From: Platerodrilus igneus | Lineage: Eukaryota > Arthropoda > Insecta > Coleoptera > Lycidae | DNA length: 64,000 nucleotides | Assembly: GCA_036346225.1 (NCBI GenBank) | Contig: JARFIW010000003.1 | Span: 5,305,501-5,369,500, forward strand | Direction: 5' to 3' | Part shown: positions 11,669-20,089 of the stretch, piece by piece | Position numbering within the stretch: the first letter of the stretch is position 1 | Layout of the letters: each line of letters starts with the position of its first letter | The notes under the pieces: model-generated | Database searches by the model: none | Told to the model about the DNA's origin: nothing | The model's input: the letters and a program-made list of their open reading frames with translations, nothing else | Made by a program: the position numbers and the translations under genes

Positions 11669-13559
11669 TGAAACGTATTATATTTTCTTGATCGCTAACC
11701 CCAAACGGTCACATTCTTTCCTAAATTGAGCTTAACTAATGCTCTCTTCTTAATACATACATCTGACTCTAGAAGTTGGGGTCAGCAAAACAAAGTCTTC
11801 CGACGTAACTAGGGGTCTATTCCTTGGGTAGAGCTATGAGCAATGGGGGTAAGTCGAAATCTATGGAGGGTTACACTTAACAAAAAACAAACAGGCGCCA
11901 CCAAGTCCAAATTGATTTATTTTAGGGCATAGCTATTTTTTAAGGGCGGACTTGGAGACCCAAAAAAGAGATCGCCTTCGTTGATACACAAACTTGTCTT
12001 AACAGAATAAGACGCTGTTCCTGTAAGAAAGAATAATAATTAAGTCACATAAAAATGGGAACACTATTTGCGTCCCTCAAGTATACCTAAAAGTATAGAG
12101 AATATTTTCTGCATAATGGGATCATAAAATTTTAGTTCTTATTGCTTTTTGTTTACCAAGTCTGATCAGACTAGATCAGAATAAAAACTTTAAATGAAGA
12201 ATATTAATTTACTAATAAGAATTTTCTTGGTTTCAGTAAATAAAGTATCATTGTAATTAAATAAAAATAAAATTTGAAGTACTTGCAAAACTGGTAGTAA
12301 AGGTTATCAACTAATCCTTACTCAAATATTTTATAATTCTATGTAACTAAAAATGCTAGAGTTTCTTTATAACCCAATCAGATCTGTGTGAGTCATTTAC
12401 AAATGAATATACGAAATTTTCTCTTTAGGTTAACAAACTTAAATTTAGTTTGAAGTCAAAATAATCACCAAGATATTCTCTAATGTTATCTATAGTGGTT
12501 GTACTAAAATGCTAAACATGTGTTAGCCATTGGGCAATTGTTGACAATAGTGAACAAACAAACAGGTGATGTAATAGCAGCTGTTAAATTACGTTGAAGC
12601 CACGTGTGATCACGTATTTACGAAGCTAAGTGAAAGCAAATTTAATACTGGGAAAACCAGCTTATTTACAGGTAAACTGAATAACAATTTTGTACGTCTA
12701 ACAAACAAAATGAAATAATGTACTTTCAGAAGGAAAGTACTCAGGAAATCTTAATTCTATTACGAACCCAAGAGCAGCAGTTGTCCCTTGATGTAATGGA
12801 AATTACCTCGCAGCGCGGGAACAGCAACTAATTATACTTGCTTTCCATGCTTTAACACAGGTGTAGGAGCAAAGCGGGTTCCTTACTTGGATCACGGCAG
12901 CATTACTTTGTAACGTAATCTTCCGTTGTCTAAATTTATTTACTAAAATAATTTTTCATTGCGTAGCCAACAAATTAAGCTTTCTAAATTGTAACTTCAA
13001 AGGGATCATGTTGTCTCAAATTTTACAGTTGCGATTTTCGACGTGGTGTGCGATATATACGTTATCCATGCAGTTTTCTAATTTCTCATTGGGATTTCAA
13101 ATGTGTCGTTGCGAGTTCAAATAGGTCGTTGCGAGTTCAAATGGGTCGTTGCGCTAAATAAATTTTGTAAATTAGCTAATATGACAACGAATATACAAAA
13201 TGTGGATTAGGTACTAACCGTTACTCAGGAAGTGTTTCACAAACATAGAGCGACTCGGAGGTCACTCGCCATTCTCTTAGAATGCATCTTGACGCTACTT
13301 TTAACTATCGACGAGTGCGCTCGCTGCTTTCTTGTATGGTGGGAGGTTCCGGATTTTAGTTCTCGAACCTCTCACGCGCGCGCCAGTGGCTGTGAAATTA
13401 CACCGAACTCGGAAACAACTCGACTAATAATCCTTGATATTATAATACTATAAAAGTTTGATTGTTACTTGAATATTTATTTTAATTAATAAAGGTATTT
13501 TACTATTCATTGTACGTTTAATGAATGGATTCTCCTACTGCAAAAATAAAATTGTTACA
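11669..13559 (-). repeat. 5' LTR of the gypsy element
   Basis: This is 1891 bp and matches 3330-5223 along its whole length. Differences seen include one G gained in CTAGGGG, one A lost in each of several A runs, AAAGAA against AGAGAA near 12095, and one missing base in GGAAATC(A)TTAATTC near 12750. It lies upstream of gag in element orientation and would carry the promoter. Confidence 0.95.
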
Positions 13560-14230
13560 CTATAAGCGTCTAGGGCTAAACTTTAATATTTTATTACTTT
13601 TTAGCAATAATCATGCAGTTACTGGAGCTATAAAATTAAAAACATATTAGAATTGCCAATTCCTTTGCAACTGTATGAATGTTTTTCATTTATATTATTA
13701 TTTTAAAATTAATATGCATGTTTAATTTAGTTTTAATTTAGTTGTACACTATCTTAAGTTACTTACAAAAACCGTAGAATATAGAAATGTAAAATGACTT
13801 TAACTAAGCTAAAATAATTTTAATTTTAACTAACCTTACTTAACTAACCTTAACATTAACATTAACATTAGCTTTTAATTTTTACATATTAGTTAAGTTA
13901 AATACTAGAAACAATCGACAAAACATAAAAATTCATAAATAAGATAGTTAATACATTCACTACTTATCTTATAAAAATTAATACAAAGCAGGGATCAATT
14001 ATAAACTATATAAATAGAGGGTTGAGCCAAAACAAAATAATATAGAAATTAAATCAATGTGTATAGTAGGTTGTACTATTTCGATTTACTGGACAATTAA
14101 TCAGTTAGACAACTCTACAAAATTTATAAAATATTGATACACCTTGTCAAGCAACGTTGAGTTAGCTTAAGGTGTACTATTTGTAAAAAATAAGAAATAA
14201 ATAAATTTGATTTGATTTGATTTGATTTGA
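13560..14230 (+). mobile_element. LINE copy 1, 3' UTR and tail
   Basis: This is the right-hand part of the LINE split by the gypsy element. It has no coding frame. It contains a short TTAACATTAACATTA run near 13850, the conserved terminal hairpin (14139-14175) and a tail of about five TTGAT units (14206-14231). The hairpin and tail match those of copy 2 and copy 3 in position, which identifies it as the continuation of copy 1. Confidence 0.85.
14139..14175 (+). promoter_or_regulatory. Conserved 3' hairpin of the LINE family (copy 1)
   Basis: ACACCTT pairs perfectly with AAGGTGT, and an inner AAGC pairs with GCTT around a 12-base loop, with a bulge GTC. The same structure lies just before the tails of copies 2 and 3. 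In LINEs a 3' stem-loop is often the site where the reverse transcriptase recognises its own RNA, so that role is inferred here. Confidence 0.75.
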
Positions 14231-14259
14231 TTATTATTATTATTATTATTGTTATTATT
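14231..14259 (+). repeat. (ATT)n microsatellite between LINE copies 1 and 2
   Basis: About nine ATT units with one interruption (GTT). It follows directly on the TTGAT tail of copy 1 and directly precedes the 5' UTR of copy 2. Confidence 0.9.
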
Positions 14260-14443
14260 ATGGGCTCAGCTCTCGTGCTGGTCGGACGTGTTTTAAGTCG
14301 CTCCGTAAATCGATAATAAGGTTGGTGATATGAAAAGTGAACTTAAAAGTAAATTTAATTGATTTGATCGCGTTATGGTGATGTGTTTAACTCTCTTTAA
14401 GGAGAACCTGCATTGAAGATAATAATTACCGAAAAAAAGTAAA

Positions 14444-15373
14444 ATGTATTGCGATAAATGTACTGAAAGATTGTCTAGAGATGGAAATTTTGTTACATGC
14501 AACTTTTGTAATAGTAATATGCATTACAATTGTGCAGGATTAGCAGAAAATACTTATTCGCGTATGTCGACTGCAAATAAGGAATCGTGGAAATGCCAGA
14601 AGTGCAGAAAGGAAAAACAAATACCAAAATCCGCACTAGTAAATATTGCAAACGATTGTGATATAAAGCAAATGTTTGAAACACTATCTAACAAACTGGA
14701 TATTTATAAAGAGGCCGTTGATGGCGTTTGTAACGATTTAAAAGGCTTATCTAACTTCTACGAAGATTTGAAACAAGAATTTATCGGACTTAAAAAGATA
14801 AATACTGATCTTGCTAATCAAGTGCGTGCATTGTTGGAAGACAATCATAAAAAGGATGCCAAACTGTTGGAGCTGGAAATAAAGATAAATAATCTGGAAC
14901 AGAGTAGTAGGAATGTTAATCTTGAAATTCATGGATTGGATATTATGCCAGAGGAAAAGGAAGGTAAATTAAAAGCGGTTGTAGAAAAATTAGTAAGACG
15001 TTTAGAGGTGAGTGTAAGCATGGATGATATACAAGTAGTACATCGTTTACCTAAGAGGCGATTAGATGTTGTTCCACCAGTAATAGTTAAATGTTCCTCA
15101 CAGGCAATTAGAGACCGAATTATTAGTAAGAGAAAGGAAACGATGAAAAATGATGATTTATTTAATAACAAGAACGAGCGTAAGATATTCTTGTATGAAA
15201 ATTTAACAGCTTACAATAAATCTTTGTTGTGGCAAACTAAACAAAAAGCCAGAGAATTCAATTACAAATTCGTGTGGGTACGAGGCGGTAAAATACTAAC
15301 AAAGCAATCAAGTGAGTCGTCGAGTGTAGTACGTATTAATACCGAAAAAGACCTACAAAAGATTCATTCATAA
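14444..15373 (+). CDS. LINE ORF1 protein: PHD finger, coiled coil, FP-like domain (intact)
   Basis: This 309-residue protein would bind the element RNA and form the particle used in retrotransposition. Residues 3-53 hold a PHD-like C4HC3 pattern: CDKC, then CNFC, then H and C (HYNCAG), then CQKC. Residues about 70-165 are rich in charged and leucine heptads and predict a coiled coil. Residues about 165-225 resemble an RNA-binding core (NLEIHGLDIMPEEKEG, then VVHRLPKRR). Residues 225-309 are the FP25K-like end (NLTAYNKSLLWQTK, WVRGGKIL). The start is the first ATG after an A-rich leader and follows upstream stops. ORF2 begins 11 bases after its stop. It is the best-preserved TE gene in the window. 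Confidence 0.9.
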   Translation: MYCDKCTERLSRDGNFVTCNFCNSNMHYNCAGLAENTYSRMSTANKESWKCQKCRKEKQIPKSALVNIANDCDIKQMFETLSNKLDIYKEAVDGVCNDLKGLSNFYEDLKQEFIGLKKINTDLANQVRALLEDNHKKDAKLLELEIKINNLEQSSRNVNLEIHGLDIMPEEKEGKLKAVVEKLVRRLEVSVSMDDIQVVHRLPKRRLDVVPPVIVKCSSQAIRDRIISKRKETMKNDDLFNNKNERKIFLYENLTAYNKSLLWQTKQKAREFNYKFVWVRGGKILTKQSSESSSVVRINTEKDLQKIHS

Positions 15374-15384
15374 ATAGTGATATA

Positions 15385-16355
15385 ATGGCTAGGTTAAAAG
15401 AAAAAGACTTTACTGATAACATAAATTTTTGTACAGTTAGTAGTGTTACCGATTATGAGGAGTTAACTTCCGGATATAAGCCGAACTCGCTAATTCTGAT
15501 ATACCTAAATATTAATAATGGTATTAGAAGTCATTTTGATGAATTGCTGTTGTATATATCTAACATCAAATTTCATGTTTTAAGTTTAGTAGAAGTATCT
15601 ATTGAGGAAAATATGGTCTCAAATTTTCAAATTAATGGATATAAAATGTTTTATAAATTAAGAGAGGCTCGTAGAGGTGGTGGATATTAGTATATATTAA
15701 AAAGGGTTTAGAATTTACTGAAACGATATACCAATCACTATCATACGAAAATGTGCAGGGGTCATTACAATTTCAAGGAAAATATATAAATTTGATTACA
15801 GTTTATAGACCTCCAAAAATAGTGTTAACGATTTTGTGGAAGAACTTCAAAAACAGTTGCAAGAATGTAATGATTTTAGCTATATCATTTTTGGGGGAGA
15901 TATTAACATAGATTTACTTGGTAAAAACTTATATATCGCGGAAACGGAATATCAAATTTTATTAACATCAAGCGGTTTATATAAATGCATTTTGGACTAT
16001 ACACGTCAAGAATTGTTTGGTGTGGAAATTGGTAGCCTCTTGTATTGATCATATTTATGTACGAGGAAAGTACAAACACATAAATTCTGCTGTAATACAG
16101 TCGAAAATATCAGATCACTACATGAGCGCAGCCCAACTAACTTTTCAAACAGAAGTTAATAGAACAACATGTACAAACAGGAAAAAAATTTTGAACGAAC
16201 GTCAAATTAAAGTTAAATTATCCGATATAAACGTTCAACAGCTAAGCGAACATAAAAATTCTAATACATTGTACAATAGCATTATAAACAAATTAACGAA
16301 GCATATGAAGCTTGTCAAGTTACACAAAATTAAAATCCTGAAATGTTTCTACTAA
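15385..16355 (+). pseudogene. LINE ORF2 endonuclease fragment, RT deleted
   Basis: The ATG at 15385 opens the endonuclease: LNINNGIRSHFDELLLYIS near 15515, a VEV motif near 15590 and RRGGG near 15675. The frame stops at 15690 and continues in other frames: YRPP-like near 15805, GGDINIDLLG near 15895, IDHIYVRGKY near 16047 and SDHYMSAAQ near 16110. After 16355 there are no reverse-transcriptase motifs. The text changes to 3' UTR by about 16440. Compared with copy 1 about 1.8-2 kb is missing. The endonuclease also has at least three frame breaks. Confidence 0.85.
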
Positions 16356-16640
16356 AAATTATAAAAAAAAAGCAATTGTAAATTTGTATGCGAATTGGAT
16401 AATAAATAACAAAGAAATGCAGGAGAACTGAATGTGGAAAATTGTAATGGAGAGAGAGTTGAGTCAGAACTAGGACTATACGCAGAAAGTTCTAAAATCA
16501 TACTGTATAATAAAAGAAGACCATTCGTTTACTAGGTGATATTTAGTTCATATAACAAATATATTATGTATTATTAATTAATTATTTTATATACTTTTGA
16601 AATATTCTAGATTATAACGAATGTATATACATAGTTTTAA

Positions 16641-16677
16641 CACCATGTCAAGCAACTCATGGAGTTAGCTTATGGTG
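16641..16677 (+). promoter_or_regulatory. Conserved 3' hairpin of the LINE family (copy 2)
   Basis: CACCAT pairs with ATGGTG and an inner AAGC with GCTT around a 14-base loop. Relative to copies 1 and 3 (CACCTT/AAGGTG) one base pair is swapped from T-A to A-T on both sides at once, which keeps the stem. Confidence 0.75.
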
Positions 16678-16731
16678 AAAAGAGAACAAACTTGTGAATA
16701 AATTGAAATTGAAATTGAAATTGAAATTGAA

Positions 16732-16732
<1 letters not shown>

Positions 16733-16803
<71 letters not shown>
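16733..16803 (+). repeat. (ATT)n microsatellite after LINE copy 2
   Basis: About 24 perfect ATT units follow the TTGAAA tail of copy 2 and precede the truncated copy 3. A long leucine-repeat open frame across it is an artefact. Confidence 0.95.
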
Positions 16804-16805
<2 letters not shown>

Positions 16806-17052
16806 AAAAAGGAAAATTTAAGTTAATATCCGAAGTTGCTTATATATTCTGCATGAAAAGAATCATAACTATAATGTTAATATTGCAACGATATATATAG
16901 CGAAATTGTTTAAATTACTTATCTATAAGTTATGTTATTTTTAGATACCGCTATATCAATTTGTTACACCTTGACAAGCAAATCATGTTGCTTAAGGTGT
17001 GATTTGAAATTTAAGTAAATAAAAAAGTTTTAAATTTGAAAAAAAAAATTGA
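16804..17052 (+). mobile_element. LINE copy 3, 3'-end fragment
   Basis: About 250 bases of 3' UTR, 5'-truncated, with the conserved hairpin at 16966-17000 (ACACCTT...AAGGTGT, inner AAGC/GCTT, 10-base loop). It ends in an A-rich tail and a further ATT tract (17053-17077). No coding sequence. Heavy 5' truncation is usual for LINE insertions. Confidence 0.75.
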
Positions 17053-17077
17053 ATTATTATTATTATTATTATTATTA
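17053..17077. repeat. (ATT)n tract shared by LINE copy 3 and the opposite-strand LINE
   Basis: About eight ATT units. From the left they follow the copy 3 tail. From the right, read on the - strand, they form an (AAT)n tail behind the AATAAAG of the next LINE. Confidence 0.85.
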
Positions 17078-19010
17078 ATCTTTATTGTCCAACAGATTTT
17101 TACATCCAATTACAGGACAATGCCAAAAAAATTAGAAATAAAGTAACATACAAGATAATGATCAAACAAATAAACAAACAAAACGCGCTATAGCTAAATA
17201 CACTAAAGAACTAAAGAAAAAGTAAGTAGATAAGGATATTCTATCAATACATAACTATCTACATGTGTCGCACTACCATACATCACTACAAACTCAATAA
17301 TGAGCTTAGAATAAGTAAAAGTGGTCTCTCATAACGTTTTTTAAGTCTAATAGTTTACAGTGATTAATGTCACAAAAACCTGCGATTACATTAAAGTTAT
17401 TACACATTATGCGAACAGGGGACTTTAGTAATGTATTAGTTCGCGCTGAGTTACAATAAAATGTTAAAGAGTTTCTGGTAGATAATCGGGGTATGTGAAA
17501 ATTGATTAACGACAGTACATGTATGGAATCAATTTTGTTATGCATTAACTTATGCAACAGTGTTGGACTTATCATTATTCTACAAGTTTCAAGAGATTCC
17601 ATATTAAACATAGATAGCAATAGACTCTGATCAATACCAAGAGGTGGGTAGTAACCATTCATTTTAAAAACATATACTTCAGATATCTTCTCTGTATTTT
17701 TTCTAGATCGTCCTTTTAATATTGATATATAGGATACCATATAATCTCACCATACTTTAACTTGCTCCTAACATATGCATAGAACAAACTCTTGAATGCT
17801 AGTATTTTGTAAAAGATCTACAGTTGCGTATTAAAAAGCCTAACATTCTGATTGCTGCTGTAGAGGTTGCAGATATGTGGTTTATAAAATTAAGTTGAGA
17901 ATCAAATATAATGCTTAGATCCGTCACTGCACTGCATCGACTTACCTGTACAGTGTTGCACGTATAATGGTAAATAACAGGTTGAATCTTTCTAGTAAAG
18001 GTAACAACTTTGCATTTATTTACGTTAAGATGAAGGCTGTTTGCAACATACCACTGTTGTACTAACATTATTTGCCGTTGAACAAAGTCACAATCCTGAG
18101 GTGTGTTTATTCTGGTAAATATCTTCATATTGTCCGCAAAAAGCAGGTTTTCGCAGTTTAGAGCGTTAGGTAAGTCATTGATGAATAACAAAAATAGTAG
18201 CGGACCTAAATTGGATCCTTGAGGAACGCCCGACGGTGCCAAAAACTTTTCTGAGCTGTAATTCTTATACATGACATACTGCATAAGGTTTTGTAGATAT
18301 GATTGGAATAATAATAAAAGTGTTCTGCTAAAGCCAAATGTGCTTAATTTTGTAATAATGATAAATTGGTCTATCTGATCAAATGCCTTTGCAAAATCAG
18401 TAAATATTTCCTGACCTTAGGCATCTAGCGATTCTGACAAAAACTGTGTAAAAAGAAAAATATTAGTTGTAGTTGAGCGGCCCATCATAAATCCATGTTG
18501 ACATATAGAAATGTAGCTTCTAACTTTAGGATATATTTCATTATAGAACAGTATTTCGAATACTTTAGAGAAGTTACACAGTATACTTATTGGTCTATAA
18601 TTGTTGATTTTCGATGGATTACCGGATTTTAAAACAGGACAAATTCTGGCAGTTTTCCATACATCAGGAAAAATGTAGTTCTCAGAGAGGGATTGAATAT
18701 AATGCTCAGCAGATAAGCAAATACTATGCAACATTCTTTAACTAAAAAACTGAGAATACTATCGAGCCCAGAAGTCATTTTGTTTTTCAATTTAATGATG
18801 GTTGATTCAACTTGCCTGATTGTAAACTGCTCAACATTTATGATAGGCATGTTATTAAAAGTAGTTATACCTGTACCAACGTTGGAGGTTGAGTACACAC
18901 TGCTAAAGTATTTACTAAACGCGTTCACTATGGCTGCAGGGGAATCATATGTTTGGTTGTCGATAAACAATTTTCCAGGTATGCGGGTACCACAGCGCTT
19001 TTCCTGAATA
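17078..19010 (-). mobile_element. Second LINE family, 5'-truncated, minus strand
   Basis: It is a reverse-transcriptase-bearing fragment whose 3' end carries AATAAAG and an (AAT)n tail at 17053-17077. Its sequence differs from the + strand LINE family. It begins within the region between endonuclease and RT at about 19005, and no endonuclease is visible beyond. The 3' UTR is about 17078-17305. Confidence 0.85.
17306..19005 (-). pseudogene. Reverse transcriptase of the second LINE (Jockey/CR1-like), broken
   Basis: On the - strand the order is: linker with AFSKYFSSVYS near 18930, SGLDSI near 18760, FPDVWKTARICPVLKSGNPS near 18650, NNYRPISILCNFSKVFE near 18590, DFAKAFDQIDQF near 18380, GVPQGSNLGPLLFLLFINDL near 18220 and the catalytic box FADN near 18140. 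The thumb ends near 17799, and a C-terminal frame runs to 17306 (144 codons). The second catalytic aspartate of FADD is replaced by asparagine, so this copy is inactive even apart from its frameshifts near 18730, 18417 and 17750-17800. Confidence 0.88.
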
Positions 19011-19170
19011 TGTAATGCTATTTTATTTGTTTTAAATAGTTAAATATAAAAAAATATAACTCTGGGAACTTAATTTATTTATATTTAAACAAATTCAGAA
19101 GTGTTGGGTAGAATAAACTTGGGTAAAAGAGAAATAGTTAAAGTAAAACTGAAAAGTATATTTAACTAAA

Positions 19171-19203
19171 ACATGCCAATTTGCCTTAGGCAAAATGGCA
19201 TGT
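19171..19203. repeat. Near-perfect palindrome, 15-bp arms
   Basis: ACATGCCAATTTGCC and GGCAAAATGGCATGT are inverted copies with one mismatch around a 3-base loop TTA. It lies at the start of the transposase remains. Confidence 0.85.
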
Positions 19204-20087
19204 TACATGATGCTACTGATAGCAATCCAGCTACAGTAAGACCTTTGAATTGTGAAGAATTTCCGAATAGTATTCCACAAACGCGAACATTCAATGCAAT
19301 CTACACCAGGTTGGGAAATTTTGGATTCTTTAGGACAAAACTCTTTTATGCGGGTCGCCAGAGGTGAGCAGGAACAGTTGAAGCTAGTCTATTAAATTCC
19401 ATTAAAAATAGTCCGAACCTAAGCGTAAGGATTGCTACTTGGGAAAACATCTCAAAAAGTTCGGTGTACGAGGTTTTAAAGAAACAAATCTTTCATCCAT
19501 ACCATCTACAGGCTATTTTGCGACTCAATCCCATACTGACGATTAAAATATTTTAGAGGGCTTGTTTTTCATACGTGAAGTTGTATTTGGAAATGATGAA
19601 GTAATCAATGTGCTGATGAAAATCATAGTTCGACAGTAGAACGCAATTTTCACTACAAGTTCTGTGTTGGCTGGTATAACAAGAGGCAACTTAATTGGAC
19701 CATGTTTCGTGTTCACTAAACTCAGTAGTGAGATTTTATTGATCTTTTTAGAACATGTGCCTCTCAGGCACAATTCATAGTGACGACTACAAGAAAATAA
19801 ATCTCTTTCTGATAGATGGATAGGAGGGGTGGTTTTGTACGGTGAATTTTGGATTATCTGACTTAAACCTAATAGATTTTTTTCTTTTGTTGTTACCACA
19901 AATGTCTAATATACGGCACTATAGTAGCAAAACGTTCAAAAATCGAGACAATGAATTTTACAATTGTGACGAAACTAGACAAGAGCAGGGAATATTTTTT
20001 ACAGTTCGTCGTAATTTCTCGAGAAGGATTAATTTATGTATTGAAGAAGACGTACGCCACTTGGAAAATTTTGTTATGAAAATTTAA
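19190..20087 (+). pseudogene. Decayed transposase, DUF4817/mariner-like (IS630 superfamily)
   Basis: Scattered frames preserve the order of a transposase with a DUF4817-type helix-turn-helix and a DDE domain. The head has EEFPNSIPQTRTFNAIYTRL then GNFGFF near 19255-19330. The second helix-turn-helix matches as NLSVRIATWENISKSSVYEV near 19425 and IFHPYH near 19490. The central domain matches as GNLIGPCF near 19690. The catalytic end matches as DRWIGG near 19813, then DLNLIDFF near 19860. The C-terminus reads RRNFSRRINLCIEEDVRHLE near 20015. At least five frame changes and stops. It is an old, dead copy. A similar family starts again at 63.67 kb. Confidence 0.75.
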
Positions 20088-20089
20088 AC

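Larger units (their letters stand above)
3330..13559 (-). mobile_element. Ty3/gypsy LTR retrotransposon, nearly complete, nested in LINE copy 1
   Basis: Two long direct repeats bound it: the 3' LTR (3330-5223) and the 5' LTR (11669-13559) in element orientation. Next to the 5' LTR is a primer-binding site, and next to the 3' LTR a polypurine tract. Gag and pol lie between on the - strand in the gypsy order protease, RT, RNase H, integrase. No env frame is visible between the end of pol (about 6460) and the polypurine tract. The LTR ends read TGTAACA...CGTTTCA on the - strand. Flanks do not give a clean target duplication: left flank ends ATAT, and the right flank reads CTATAAG. Confidence 0.95.
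14260..16732 (+). mobile_element. LINE copy 2, full 5' end, internal deletion in ORF2
   Basis: It starts at GGGCTCAGCTCTCGTGCTGG just after the ATT tract and ends in about five TTGAAA units at 16701-16732. The 5' UTR (14260-14443) is present. ORF1 is open. ORF2 has only the endonuclease and then passes within a few hundred bases to the 3' UTR, so the reverse transcriptase is missing. Such a copy could move only with enzyme supplied by another copy. Confidence 0.88.

Noticed and set aside
16694..16900. Open frame coding for a long leucine run
   Set aside because: It is the translation of the TTGAAA tail and the (ATT)n microsatellite.
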